64,000 bases of DNA from Shinella pollutisoli (GTDB lineage: Bacteria; Pseudomonadota; Alphaproteobacteria; Rhizobiales; Rhizobiaceae): positions 1 to 64,000 of the forward strand of contig NZ_JANFDG010000029.1 of assembly GCF_024609765.1 (NCBI RefSeq), given 5' to 3'. Below are positions 55,229-64,000 of this stretch, in pieces. Within the stretch, counting starts at the first letter, position 1, and every line of letters starts with the position of its first letter. A program made the translations under genes and the position numbers. The notes under the pieces were generated by a model. The model saw only the letters and a program-made list of their open reading frames with translations. It made no database searches and was not told the origin of the DNA.

Positions 55229-56209
55229 ATGACCATGATTTCCCGCCGCACCTTCCTGCTCGCCGCGACGGCGGCCGGTGCGCTGGCCGCCGCCGGCGTC
55301 GCCATGGCCGAACTGCCGAAGCTGGCCCAGAAGGACACCTACAAGGTCGGCTTCGCGCAGACGGAGTCCAACAATCCCTGGCGCATCGCCCAGACGAACA
55401 GCATGAAGGCCGAGGCCGAGAAGCTGGGCTTCCAGCTCGTCTACACGGACGCCGCCGGCTCCGCCGCCAAGCAGGTCGCCGACGTCAACTCGATGATCGC
55501 CCAGGGCGTCGACGTCATCTTCCTCGCCCCGCGCGAGGAGAAGCCGCTGATCCCCGCCGTCATGGCGGCCAAGAAGGCCGGCATCCCGGTGATCCTGCTC
55601 GACCGCTCGGTCGATCCGTCGCTCGCCAAGGCCGGCGAGGACTACGTGACCTTCATCGGCTCCGACTTCATCGAGGAAGGCAAGCGCGTCGCCGAATGGC
55701 TGATCAAGAACGCCAACGGCAAGTCGAAGATCATCGAACTCGAAGGCACGACCGGCTCGTCGCCCGCCAACGACCGCAAGAAGGGCTTCGACGAGGCGAT
55801 CAAGGCGGCCGGCGGCTTCGAGATCGTCGCCTCGCAGACCGGCGACTTCGCCCGCGACAAGGGCCGCCAGGTCGCCGAGGCCCTGCTCCAGGCCCATCCG
55901 GACGCCGACGTCATCTACGCCCACAACGACGAGATGGCGATGGGCGCCATCGCCGCGCTCGAAGCGGCCGGCAAGGTGCCGGGCAAGGACGTGCTGGTGC
56001 TCTCCATCGACGGCGGCAAGGAGGCCGTGCAGGCGGTCGTCGACGGCAAGATCGCCGCGGTCGTCGAGTGCAACCCGCGCTTCGGCCCCAAGGCCTTCGA
56101 GACGATGCTGCGCTATGCCAAGGGCGAGGCCATCGACCCGTGGGTCATCAACGAGGACAAGTTCTACGACGCCTCGAACGCGGCCGCGGAACTCGCCGAC
56201 GCCTACTGA
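55229..56209 (+). CDS. Sugar ABC transporter substrate-binding protein (YtfQ-like)
   Basis: A 326-residue periplasmic binding protein with a twin-arginine-like signal (SRRTFLLAATAAG, cleavage near AMAEL). The mature protein resembles YtfQ of the galactofuranose transporter (sugar-binding PBP type I fold), with VGFAQTESNNPWRIAQTNSM and ARDKGRQVAEALLQAHPDAD. The ATG at 55229 follows GGGAGGAG. It is separated from the ATPase gene by a strong intrinsic terminator, so it can be made in excess. Confidence 0.92.
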   Translation: MTMISRRTFLLAATAAGALAAAGVAMAELPKLAQKDTYKVGFAQTESNNPWRIAQTNSMKAEAEKLGFQLVYTDAAGSAAKQVADVNSMIAQGVDVIFLAPREEKPLIPAVMAAKKAGIPVILLDRSVDPSLAKAGEDYVTFIGSDFIEEGKRVAEWLIKNANGKSKIIELEGTTGSSPANDRKKGFDEAIKAAGGFEIVASQTGDFARDKGRQVAEALLQAHPDADVIYAHNDEMAMGAIAALEAAGKVPGKDVLVLSIDGGKEAVQAVVDGKIAAVVECNPRFGPKAFETMLRYAKGEAIDPWVINEDKFYDASNAAAELADAY

Positions 56210-56229
56210 TCTGATCTCCCGAGACCTTT

Positions 56230-56266
56230 CCGGCCGGGGCGGCACAACCGTCTCGGCCGGCTTTTT
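56230..56266 (+). terminator. Intrinsic terminator between binding protein and ATPase genes
   Basis: A 13-bp stem, 56230-56242 with 56248-56260 (two G-U pairs), a 5-base loop and CTTTTT right after it. A weaker alternative pairing, CCGAGAC (56219-56225) with GTCTCGG (56250-56256), shares the 3' arm and would exclude the terminator stem. Confidence 0.8.
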
Positions 56267-56362
56267 GAACGGACGGCCCCGCCGCGGCACCGGGCCTGAC
56301 ACGGCGGCCCGTTCGGGTGTAGTCTTGCGCCGGCCGGCGGGCTGGCGAAGGGGAGGAATGCG

Positions 56363-57868
56363 ATGCTTCTGTCCATGCAGGGCATTTCCAAGGCGTTTGC
56401 CGGCGTGGCGGCGCTGAGATCGGCCTCGCTGGAGGTCGGGCGCGCCGAGGTCATGGCGCTGGTCGGCCAGAACGGCGCCGGCAAATCCACGCTCATCAAG
56501 ATCCTGACCGGCGTCTACCGCCGCGACGAGGGCACGATCGCGCTCGACGGTCGCGAGGTCGACTTCGCCATGCCGGCCGAGTCGCAGGCCGCCGGCATCG
56601 CCACGATCTACCAGGAGATCAATCTCGCACCGCAGCGCTCGGTGGCGGAGAACATCTATCTTTCGCGCGAGCCGCGGCGCTTCGGCATGATCGACCACGC
56701 CGCCATGCGGCGCGGCGCCGAGGCGGTGCTCGCGACCTTCAACCTTGCAATCGACGTCGACCGGCCGGTCGCCCGCTTCGACGCGGCGACGCGGCAGATG
56801 GTGGCGATCGCCCGCGCCGTCACGCAGAACGCCCGCCTCGTCATCATGGACGAGCCCACCTCCTCGCTCGACGAGCGCGAGGTCGCCGTGCTGTTCGAGA
56901 CGATCCGCACGCTGAAGCGCTCCGGCGTCTCCGTCATCTTCATCGGCCACCGGCTGGACGAGCTCTACGCGATCTGCGACCGCGTCACCATCATGCGCGA
57001 CGGCCAGACCGTGGCGAAGAGCGCGATGGCCGACATGTCGAAGATGGACCTCGTGCGCCACATGCTCGGCAAGGAGCTCGCCGCCTTCCAGGCAATGGCC
57101 GCCGACGGCGCGACGAGCGACCGGCCCGTGCGGCTCGCCGTCGAGAAGGCCGGCGCGGGCGTGCGCGTGCGCGACGTCAGCCTCACCGTGCGCGAGGGCG
57201 AGATCTCCGGCCTCGCGGGTCTCCTCGGTTCCGGCCGCACGGAGACGGCGCGGCTGATCTTCGGCGCCGACCGCATGGAGCGCGGCACGATCCGCATGGA
57301 CGGCAAGGCGCGCGACTACCGTGAGCCGGCCGCCGCCATCGCCGACGGCATCGGCCTCGTCTCCGAGGACCGCAAGGTCGACGGCATCGTGCCCGACATG
57401 AGCATCCGCGAGAACATGACGCTGGCGCTGCTGCCGAAGCTCAGGAAGGCCGGCATCGTCGACCGCGCCCGGCAGGACGAGATCGTCGCGCGCTACATCC
57501 GCGCGCTCGGCATCAAATGCGCCTCGCCCGACCAGCCCATCAAGGAGCTCTCCGGCGGCAACCAGCAAAAGGTGCTGCTCGCCCGCTGGCTTGCAACCGA
57601 CCCGCGCGTGCTGATCGTCGACGAGCCGACGCGCGGCATCGACATCGGCGCAAAGTCGGAGATCCTGAAGCTCTTGCGCGGCCTCGCCGACGAAGGCCTG
57701 AGCGTGCTGATGATCTCCTCGGAGCTGGAGGAGCTCTTGGCGGCGGCCGACCGCGTCACCGTGCTCAGCGACGGCTCCTCCGTCGCCGAGATCGCGCGCA
57801 AGGACCTGAGCGAGGCGGCGCTGCTTGCCGCCATGGCCCACCAGATGCCCCAGGGTGAAACGGCATGA
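56363..57868 (+). CDS. Sugar ABC transporter ATP-binding protein (fused, two ABC domains)
   Basis: A 501-residue ATPase with two ABC domains, as in the YtfR/RbsA/GguA families. First: Walker A GQNGAGKST, Q-loop, Walker B VIMDEPTSSLD; its signature is a variant (FDAATRQMVAIARA). Second: degenerate Walker A GLLGSGRTET, signature LSGGNQQKV, Walker B VLIVDEPTRGID. Such unequal pairs are normal in this family. Its stop overlaps the first permease start by 4 bases. Confidence 0.94.
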   Translation: MLLSMQGISKAFAGVAALRSASLEVGRAEVMALVGQNGAGKSTLIKILTGVYRRDEGTIALDGREVDFAMPAESQAAGIATIYQEINLAPQRSVAENIYLSREPRRFGMIDHAAMRRGAEAVLATFNLAIDVDRPVARFDAATRQMVAIARAVTQNARLVIMDEPTSSLDEREVAVLFETIRTLKRSGVSVIFIGHRLDELYAICDRVTIMRDGQTVAKSAMADMSKMDLVRHMLGKELAAFQAMAADGATSDRPVRLAVEKAGAGVRVRDVSLTVREGEISGLAGLLGSGRTETARLIFGADRMERGTIRMDGKARDYREPAAAIADGIGLVSEDRKVDGIVPDMSIRENMTLALLPKLRKAGIVDRARQDEIVARYIRALGIKCASPDQPIKELSGGNQQKVLLARWLATDPRVLIVDEPTRGIDIGAKSEILKLLRGLADEGLSVLMISSELEELLAAADRVTVLSDGSSVAEIARKDLSEAALLAAMAHQMPQGETA

Positions 57869-58869
57869 CGACCATCGAGACCCCCGCCTCCCGCTCCGGG
57901 CCGTTTTCCGGCGGCCGGCTCTTCACGCTCGCCGGCCGCTACGGCACCTTCGTCGCCTTCCTGGCGCTGATCCTGTTCAACGTGATCGTCACGCCGAATT
58001 TCCTGTCGCTGCAGACGCTCAACGTCAACCTCACGCAGGTGGCGACCATCGTCATCGTCGCGACCGGCATGACGCTGGTCATCGCCACCGGCGGCATCGA
58101 CCTCTCCGTCGGCTCGCTGATGGCGATCTCCGGCGCGCTCGCGCCGATGATCTTCATGGGCCGGTTCTGGCCCGTGGAGAACATGGCGTTGGCCGTGGCG
58201 CTCGCCTTCGTCATCCCCGTCGTCGTCGCCGGCCTGTTCGGGCTCTTCAACGGCGCGCTGGTGACGCGCTTCTCGATCCAGCCGATCATCGCCACGCTGG
58301 TGCTTTTCATCGCCGGGCGCGGCATCGCCCAGGTGATGACCAACGGCAACCTGCAGGTCTTCAAGAACGAGGGCTTCCAGTTCATCGCCATGGGCCGCAT
58401 CGCCGGCATCCCGGCGCAGGTCGTGCTGATGGCGGTGATCGTCGCGCTCGCCTGGGCGATGGTGCGCTACACGGTCATCGGCCGGCAGATCATCGCCGTC
58501 GGCGGCAACGAGAAGGCCGCACGGCTTACCGGCATCCCGGTGAAGCGCGTCAAGCTCTTCGTCTACATGGTGAGCGGGCTGCTTGCGGGCGTCGCCGGCC
58601 TCGTCGTCGTGGCGCGCAACGCGGCGAGCGACGCCAACCTCGTCGGGCTGGGCATGGAGCTCGACGCGATCGCGGCGGTGGCGGTCGGCGGCACGCTGCT
58701 GACCGGCGGGCGCGCCAACATCATCGGCACCGTGCTCGGCGCCTTCGTCATCCAGCTCGTGCGCTACACGCTGCTCGCCAACGGCGTGCCGGACGCGGCC
58801 GCCCTCGTCGTCAAGGCGGCGCTGATCGTGCTCGCCGTCTTCATCCAGCAGCGCGCCGACAAGCATTGA
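57865..58869 (+). CDS. Sugar ABC transporter permease (YtfT-like)
   Basis: A 334-residue membrane protein with about eight to ten transmembrane helices, of the BPD_transp_2 family (RbsC/YtfT). The conserved GMTLVIATGGIDLSVGSLMAISGA segment (about residues 67-90) and the IGRQIIAVGGNEKAARLTGIPVKRVK loop (about 210-235) are typical. It starts with ATG overlapping the ATPase stop. It would pair with the second permease as a heterodimer. Confidence 0.93.
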   Translation: MTTIETPASRSGPFSGGRLFTLAGRYGTFVAFLALILFNVIVTPNFLSLQTLNVNLTQVATIVIVATGMTLVIATGGIDLSVGSLMAISGALAPMIFMGRFWPVENMALAVALAFVIPVVVAGLFGLFNGALVTRFSIQPIIATLVLFIAGRGIAQVMTNGNLQVFKNEGFQFIAMGRIAGIPAQVVLMAVIVALAWAMVRYTVIGRQIIAVGGNEKAARLTGIPVKRVKLFVYMVSGLLAGVAGLVVVARNAASDANLVGLGMELDAIAAVAVGGTLLTGGRANIIGTVLGAFVIQLVRYTLLANGVPDAAALVVKAALIVLAVFIQQRADKH

Positions 58870-58880
58870 GGAGCCCCGCC

Positions 58881-59864
58881 ATGCAAGCGATACTCAGGCC
58901 CTTTGCCATCAAGTCCTCCGGCGACATCGCCCGGCTCGGCGTCATCCTGGCGCTTCTCGGGCTGATCCTGTTCGGGGCGCTGCGCTACGACTACTTCCTG
59001 TCGCCCTACAACATCCTCTCGTTCCTGCGCTACAATTCCATGTTCGCGCTGATCGCGCTCGGCATGGCCTTCGTCATCATCACCGGCGGCATCGACCTGT
59101 CGGTCGGCGGCACGGCGGCGATGGCGAGCGTGGTGGCGGCGCTGCTGTCGCCCCACCATTGGGCGGCCGGGCTCCTGGGCGGCATGGCGGCGGGGCTCGC
59201 CGTCGGCGCGGTGAACGGCTTCATCATCACGAAGATGCGCATCCAGCCCTTCATCGCCACGCTCGCGACCATGCTCGCGGCCTACGGCACGGGGCTGCTG
59301 CTCGCCGGCAACCAGTCGGTCTCCGTCTCCTACGACAGCGGCTTCACGGTGATCGGCCAGGACGATTTCCTCGGCTTCCCGATCCCCGCCTGGATCGCGC
59401 TTGCCGCCTATGTCGCGGGCTGGCTGGTGCTGGAGAAACTGCCGATCGGCCGGCACATCCTCGCCATCGGCGACGGCGAGGCGACGGCGGGGCTGATGGG
59501 CCTCAAGGTCGAGCGCACGCTCGCCGGCGTCTACCTCGCCTCCGGTGCGCTCGCGGGGCTTGCCGGCGTCGTCCTCGCCGCGCAGTTCGGGGCGGGCCAG
59601 CCGACCGAGGGCGTCGGCTGGGAGCTCTTCGCCATTGCCTCCGTCGTCGTCGGCGGCACCTTGCTCACCGGCGGTGCGGGCTCCGTCGGGGCGACGCTCG
59701 CCGGCGCGCTACTGCTCGCCATGGTCTTCAACATCCTCAACTTCGAGAACGGGCTCGGCTGGATCTCGCTGTCGGCCTACTGGCAGTCCGTCATCCGCGG
59801 CGCCTTCCTGCTCGTCGTCGTGGTGCTGCAGGCCAAGCTGATGAAGAAGCACGAGGGGGCGTGA
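58881..59864 (+). CDS. Sugar ABC transporter permease (YjfF-like)
   Basis: A 327-residue membrane permease of the same family as the preceding gene, but separate in sequence. It has GMAFVIITGGIDLSVGGTAAMAS, the GLKVERTLAGVYLASG loop and NFENGLGWISLSAYW near the C-terminus. Two permeases beside a single ATPase match the E. coli ytfQ-R-T-yjfF arrangement. The ATG at 58881 has GAGGAG at good spacing. Confidence 0.92.
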   Translation: MQAILRPFAIKSSGDIARLGVILALLGLILFGALRYDYFLSPYNILSFLRYNSMFALIALGMAFVIITGGIDLSVGGTAAMASVVAALLSPHHWAAGLLGGMAAGLAVGAVNGFIITKMRIQPFIATLATMLAAYGTGLLLAGNQSVSVSYDSGFTVIGQDDFLGFPIPAWIALAAYVAGWLVLEKLPIGRHILAIGDGEATAGLMGLKVERTLAGVYLASGALAGLAGVVLAAQFGAGQPTEGVGWELFAIASVVVGGTLLTGGAGSVGATLAGALLLAMVFNILNFENGLGWISLSAYWQSVIRGAFLLVVVVLQAKLMKKHEGA

Positions 59865-59871
59865 GGTTTTT

Positions 59872-60078
59872 ACCCTCCCCTCGATGGGGAGGACTATCGC
59901 CCATGGAATGATGAGGGTGCTTCCTGCCGCCTTCTCCCCGGCGGGGAGAAGGTCGCGGCAGCGGGATGAGGGAGTGCCGCAGGCACGATACGACGAGCTT
60001 GCCCCCTCATCCGGCCCTTCGGGCCACCTTCTCCCCGGCGGGGAGAAGGGGCGATTGCCCTGCCCTTGAGGGGGAGGC
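59872..60078. repeat. Composite palindromic intergenic element
   Basis: A nested arrangement of CCCTCCCCTCGATGGGGAGG (59873-59892), two inverted CTTCTCCCCGG-CGGGGAGAAGG hairpins with CCCTCATCC tails, and a final CCTTGAGGGGGAGG. It resembles the element at 3675-3931 and lies between the transporter and the convergent kinase gene. Confidence 0.82.
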
Positions 60079-60100
60079 GAAGACGCCGCCGGCGCCCGGG

Positions 60101-61720
60101 TCAGCCCGTCCTGATCTCCCGCGCGACCGCCTGCAGGCGCTCGAAGGCACGGTAGCGGGCGGCGTGGGCGGCGGCGATGTCGCCGCCGGCGGGACGGAAG
60201 ACCGTGGCGAGGCGCGACATCGCCGTCATCGCCGCGTTCAAGGAGGGATAGCGGCCGGCCGCGACGGCGCCGAGCATGGCCGCGCCGAGCAGGACCGGCT
60301 CGTCCGTATCGGCGGCGCTGAGCGCGACGCCGGTCGTGTCGGCGAGCACCTGGCGCACGAGGCCGCTCTGCGCCGCCCCGCCGCTCGCGACGATGAGATC
60401 GATCGCAATTTCCGCCTCCGAAAGCTTGTCGAGGAGCTGGCGCAGGCCGTAGCCGATGCCGCAGAGGCCGGCGACATAGAGCGAGACGAGGCTGTCGACG
60501 CCGGTTTCGAGCCCGATGCCGGCGATCACCGCGCGCGCGTCCGGGTCGGCGTGGGGCGAGCGGTTGCCGAGGAACTCCGGCACGACATGGACGGCGCCGG
60601 CAAGCGTCACGGCCCTTTTCGGGCTGCCGGCTCGCCGGCCCGCCTCGCGGTCGAGCCAGGCGACGAGCGACAGGCCGGCCGCCTCGGCGAGCCGCCGCGC
60701 CTCGGGCGCTGCCGGATGCATCGTCACCAGGTGGTCGATGGCCGCGCCCGCGGCGGACTGGCCGCCCTCGTTCAGCCAGAGGCCCGGCAGCATGGCAGAG
60801 AAATAGGGACCCCACACACCGCGCACGAAGACCGGCTCGCGGCTCGACGCCATGGAGCAGGCCGAGGTGCCGAAGATATAGGCGAGCCGGCTGCCGACGC
60901 CGGCGTCGATGCCGGGCGCCGTGCCGCCGAGCGTGCCGACGCCGCCCGCATGCGCGTCGATCAGCGCGGCGGCGACGGCGGTGCCCGGGGCAAGGCCGAG
61001 GTCGGCGGCGGCAGCCGCCGTCAGGCCGTGCCCGAGCGGCGTGCCGGGATCGACCACCGCGGTGCCGATGCGCGCAAAGCCCTCGGCCGCGAGCTCGCCG
61101 AGGCCGATCGCCTCGAAATAGGCGGCGTCCCAGCGCTTCTCGTGGGCGAGATAGGTCCACTTGCAGGTCACCGTGCAGACCGAGCGGGCGAGCGAGCCGG
61201 TGGCCCGGAAGGTGAGATAGTCGGGAAGGTCGAAGAAATGGCCGGCGGCGGCGAAGGATTGCGGCCGGTTGCGCTTGAGCCAGAGGAGCTTCGGCGTCTC
61301 CATCTCCGGCGAAATGCGTCCGCCGACATAGTCGAGGACGGCGTGTCCGCCGGCGTTGATCCCGGCCGCCTCGCCCGCCGCCCGATGGTCCATCCAGACC
61401 ATGACGTTGCGGGCGGGGTCGTCCGAGGGTCCGACCGCCACCGGCGCGCCGTCGGGATCGATCACGACGAGCGAGCAGGTCGCGTCGAAGCCGAGCCCGG
61501 CGACGTCCTCCGCCGCGATGCCGGCTTCGGCCACCGCCTCGCGCACGCTCTCGCAAACGGCCTGCCAGATCTGCTCGGAGGACTGCTCGACGATGTGGCC
61601 CGGCTCGTGCCAGATGGTCACCGGACGCTTCGCGGCGGCGACGAGGCCGCCCTTCTCGTCGAAGATGCCCGCCCGCGCACTGCCCGTGCCGACGTCGATG
61701 CCGATGAAATAACGCGCCAT
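60101..61720 (-). CDS. FGGY-family carbohydrate kinase, ribulokinase-like
   Basis: A 539-residue sugar kinase with the two FGGY actin-fold domains. The phosphate-1 motif is YFIGIDVGTGSARAGIFDE at the N-terminus; the GFDATCS and the C-terminal IVASGGAAQSGLVRQVLAD segments match the pentulose kinase (FGGY_YpCarbK/AraB) branch. Likely substrates are D-ribulose or a related pentulose. It is convergent with the transporter genes and probably part of the same catabolic locus. The ATG at 61720 begins MARYFIG; a longer start is less likely. Confidence 0.91.
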   Translation of the reverse strand: MARYFIGIDVGTGSARAGIFDEKGGLVAAAKRPVTIWHEPGHIVEQSSEQIWQAVCESVREAVAEAGIAAEDVAGLGFDATCSLVVIDPDGAPVAVGPSDDPARNVMVWMDHRAAGEAAGINAGGHAVLDYVGGRISPEMETPKLLWLKRNRPQSFAAAGHFFDLPDYLTFRATGSLARSVCTVTCKWTYLAHEKRWDAAYFEAIGLGELAAEGFARIGTAVVDPGTPLGHGLTAAAAADLGLAPGTAVAAALIDAHAGGVGTLGGTAPGIDAGVGSRLAYIFGTSACSMASSREPVFVRGVWGPYFSAMLPGLWLNEGGQSAAGAAIDHLVTMHPAAPEARRLAEAAGLSLVAWLDREAGRRAGSPKRAVTLAGAVHVVPEFLGNRSPHADPDARAVIAGIGLETGVDSLVSLYVAGLCGIGYGLRQLLDKLSEAEIAIDLIVASGGAAQSGLVRQVLADTTGVALSAADTDEPVLLGAAMLGAVAAGRYPSLNAAMTAMSRLATVFRPAGGDIAAAHAARYRAFERLQAVAREIRTG

Positions 61721-61885
61721 GATCCCCGATCCGTCATCGGCGGCACGGGGTCGCGGACTTCCGGCGGCGGCGTCAGCCTGAACGGCGAGCGCCTGCGCCA
61801 TGTCGATCCGATCCGCGATATCCCGGCCGCCCTTTCCGCCGCACCTTAGCCCCGGGCCTGCCGCCGATCAATGCGGCGACCCCGC

Positions 61886-64000
61886 TCAGCCGCCGATGCG
61901 CAGCTGCGCGAGCGACATCAGCAGGTCGGCACCGATGCCGGCGCCGGCGGAGCCCGTGAGCACGGAGAGCGCCGGGTCGAGGGTGGCCGCATTGTCGGCA
62001 TCGTAGAGCACGGAGAACTTCACGATCATCTTGGAGACCTTCTCCGGGTCCTGCAGGTCCTTCAGGTCCATGTAGCGCTCGATCATGTCGGCCTGCGCGT
62101 CGACGTCGGCGTTGCCGATCTCGTCGGGCAGGGAGTAGAGGACCTTGAACACTTGGAAGAGCGCGTCGTCGGCGAGCAGGTCGTAGGGGCTCGATATGGT
62201 GGCGGCCTTGCGCTCGAAATAGAGGGCGAGGCGCACGCCGGCATTGTCGGCGCCGGCGTCCTCCTCCATCATCTGCCGGACGAAGCTGTCGATCGTCTGG
62301 TAGATGCCGCGGCGCGACTGGATCTCGGCCTCGTCGGGCCGCACGACCAGGCCGTCGGGACCGAAGTTGAAGGAGGCGACGATCTTGCGGAAGGAGCGGT
62401 CCGCCTGCTGGTTGACGAAGCTCGCGGGGTCGTCGAGGTCGGAGGTGAAGATCTTCGCCATGAATTCGGCGTCCACGCTCGCCGGGTCGATGCCGTTCGC
62501 CTCCAGCACGAAGGCGACGAGGCGCGGGTCGGAGAGGAACGCCTTGACCGAATCGACCTTCTGCATCTGCCGCGAGTAATATTTCGCCTCCTCCTCGGCG
62601 AGCGTCTTGTCGTCGGCCGTGCCGAAACGGGATTTCTCGACGATATAGGCCCGCGACATGGCCAGCACCTCGGCGGAGGACTGTGCCAGCTTGGGCTGCG
62701 TGACGATGCCGTCCGATCCGAAATTGAACGCCTTGGCGAGCTCGACGAAACGCTCGTCCTTGAGCGTGTAGACGTAGCTCTTCGGGTCGTTGAGGTCGCT
62801 CTTGAGCACGTTCTTGACGGTCAGGACGGAGACCTTGGCCGGGTCGATGCCGAAGGCCTTGAGGGCGAAGTCGTAGATGGTCGCCTCGCCGACGAAATCC
62901 TGCACCGAGGTGACGGCGCCGATCTGCGCCCTGAACCGGCTGACCGCCTTGTCGTCCGCCTCCTCGTCCTTGTCGTTGTAGTGGACCATGTAGCCGCTCG
63001 TCGTGACGCTCGTCTGGCCGATCGTCTGCGCCGCGTCGCCGGCGGCGAGGGTGCCGTCCTCCTGGAAGTTGAAGGCCGCCCGCAGCGCGACGTACTTCTC
63101 CTTGTCCGCCCCGCCGAACCGGTTGATGTAGCTGTCCGGGTTGTCCGGGTCGGGATCGCTCGTCAGGATGTTGCGGACCGTGTAGCCGACGACGGAGAGC
63201 TTATCGAGGTTGAAGGCCACCTTGACGTAGGAGAGGAGCCGCGGGTCGGCGATGAGCTCGTCGACCGTGCCGATGCTGCCGATCCGGCTCTCGAAATAGT
63301 CGCGGTTCATCACCGCCGCCGCCGTCGTCACGCGCGGATTGGAGAGCGTGTAGAGGTCGTTGGTGTTCTTCTTCTGCTCGACCGTCTGCACGGTGCCGGC
63401 CACCGCCGTGCCGTCGGCGGAGAAGCTGAGGGCGCTGGCGAGCGAGATGTAGCCGGCGGCGCGCTTGACGACGCCCTGCATCGTCGCGATCTCGGCCCGC
63501 ACCTTGTCCTTCTCCGCGTCGGTGAGCGTGCCGGAATTGAGGCGCGTGTTGGCCTCCGCGATCTTGACGCCGAGCTCCTCGATGACGGGGACATAGGTCC
63601 GGTTGACGTAGCTGTCCGGGTCGCCGACGTCGCTCGTCAGCACCTGCTTCATGTTCTCGCGCGACCAGGTCTTCTCGTCGAGGCCGAAGGCGGTGAGGAG
63701 GTAGCTGCGCAGCCGCTCGTTGTTGAGGAGCTGGTCGACGCTCGTCACCGTGTCGACGACGATGTTGTAGTAGCGCGTCTCCTCCTTGATCGCCGTCCCC
63801 GCATTGGCCGCGGTCGCCTTGTAGAGGCCGATGACCTCGTCGAGCTGGGCCTCGGTCTGCGCCGTCGCGGTGGTCGAGCCGCCGAAGCTGAAGGCAGCGG
63901 CGAAGGTGCGGTAGCGATCGTCGGTGAGTAGGTTGGCGAAGCTGTTCGAATCGGAGACGTCGCTTTCCAGGACCTTGCGCATGAAGGCCTTGGCGTAGGT
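61886..64000 (-). CDS. DUF1217 repeat protein (flagellum-associated), partial
   Basis: At least 704 residues are in the window; the N-terminus lies beyond position 64000. The sequence is a chain of about five DUF1217 repeats of roughly 140 residues, each with a pattern such as DPxSYVN, RFxxLAKAFNFGxDG and a TVKNVLKSDLNDP- type end. In rhizobia, DUF1217 proteins are encoded in the flagellar cluster, but their role is not settled. It ends MSLAQLRIGG. Most of the residues are polar, with no transmembrane segments. Confidence 0.88.
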   Translation of the reverse strand, partial: TYAKAFMRKVLESDVSDSNSFANLLTDDRYRTFAAAFSFGGSTTATAQTEAQLDEVIGLYKATAANAGTAIKEETRYYNIVVDTVTSVDQLLNNERLRSYLLTAFGLDEKTWSRENMKQVLTSDVGDPDSYVNRTYVPVIEELGVKIAEANTRLNSGTLTDAEKDKVRAEIATMQGVVKRAAGYISLASALSFSADGTAVAGTVQTVEQKKNTNDLYTLSNPRVTTAAAVMNRDYFESRIGSIGTVDELIADPRLLSYVKVAFNLDKLSVVGYTVRNILTSDPDPDNPDSYINRFGGADKEKYVALRAAFNFQEDGTLAAGDAAQTIGQTSVTTSGYMVHYNDKDEEADDKAVSRFRAQIGAVTSVQDFVGEATIYDFALKAFGIDPAKVSVLTVKNVLKSDLNDPKSYVYTLKDERFVELAKAFNFGSDGIVTQPKLAQSSAEVLAMSRAYIVEKSRFGTADDKTLAEEEAKYYSRQMQKVDSVKAFLSDPRLVAFVLEANGIDPASVDAEFMAKIFTSDLDDPASFVNQQADRSFRKIVASFNFGPDGLVVRPDEAEIQSRRGIYQTIDSFVRQMMEEDAGADNAGVRLALYFERKAATISSPYDLLADDALFQVFKVLYSLPDEIGNADVDAQADMIERYMDLKDLQDPEKVSKMIVKFSVLYDADNAATLDPALSVLTGSAGAGIGADLLMSLAQLRIGG

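Overview
The window is high-GC alphaproteobacterial chromosome. The gene content (aa3 oxidase operon with ctaG and SURF1, bioMNY, a YtfQRT/YjfF-type sugar transporter, an IalB-like protein, a flagellum-associated DUF1217 protein) and about ten palindromic intergenic elements of the RIME type point to the family Rhizobiaceae (Rhizobium/Ensifer/Shinella/Agrobacterium group). The genus cannot be fixed from the sequence alone. I recognise no rRNA, tRNA, CRISPR array, insertion sequence, prophage or replication origin. The window is mostly core metabolism with a few accessory islands.

Layout. 0-12 kb: a lipoprotein, threonine synthase and an M16 peptidase, a GNAT acetyltransferase, a membrane PAS-GGDEF-EAL protein with a degenerate GGDEF motif, a HigBA/RelE-type toxin-antitoxin pair, a zinc peptidase, CsbD, YqgE, a DsbD-alpha-like protein and a peroxiredoxin. 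12-21.3 kb, all minus strand: the aerobic cytochrome aa3 operon ctaC-ctaD-ctaB-(46-aa ORF)-ctaG-ctaE, a clear intrinsic terminator, then DUF983-surf1 and ispH-thrB-rnhA. A perfect FNR/FixK-type box lies in the predicted leader of ctaC. 21.6-27.3 kb: an IalB-like protein, a MazEF-like pair, tldD, a LysR regulator with a divergent 42-aa ORF, a polysaccharide deacetylase and pdxH. 27.3-34.8 kb: a lipoprotein, a DnaJ-like protein, fabI with a perfect upstream palindrome, aroC-ribB and a YcaQ-like protein. 35-52 kb: the biotin ECF transporter bioMNY, an HDAC-like deacetylase, xseB, pirin, two DUF1801 proteins, dxs, tlyA and an RNA methyltransferase, an acyl-CoA dehydrogenase/enoyl-CoA hydratase pair, a GH25 lysozyme-like protein and a threonylcarbamoyl-AMP synthase.

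52.5-61.7 kb looks like a sugar or polyol catabolic locus. It has an FAD-linked D-2-hydroxyacid dehydrogenase-like enzyme, a LacI regulator, a divergent ABC importer (binding protein, fused ATPase, two permeases) and an FGGY pentulokinase-like gene. Two 22-bp direct repeats sit between regulator and transporter, and a strong intrinsic terminator separates the binding-protein gene from the ATPase gene. The window ends inside a large DUF1217 repeat protein.

No wholly new large system is evident. The most interesting items are regulatory: the FNR-type box placed to repress the aa3 oxidase, the LysR/small-ORF locus with two kinds of dyad, the LacI operator pair plus internal terminator in the sugar locus, the fabI palindrome, and nested mosaic repeats. 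All functions are inferred from sequence; no database search was run.
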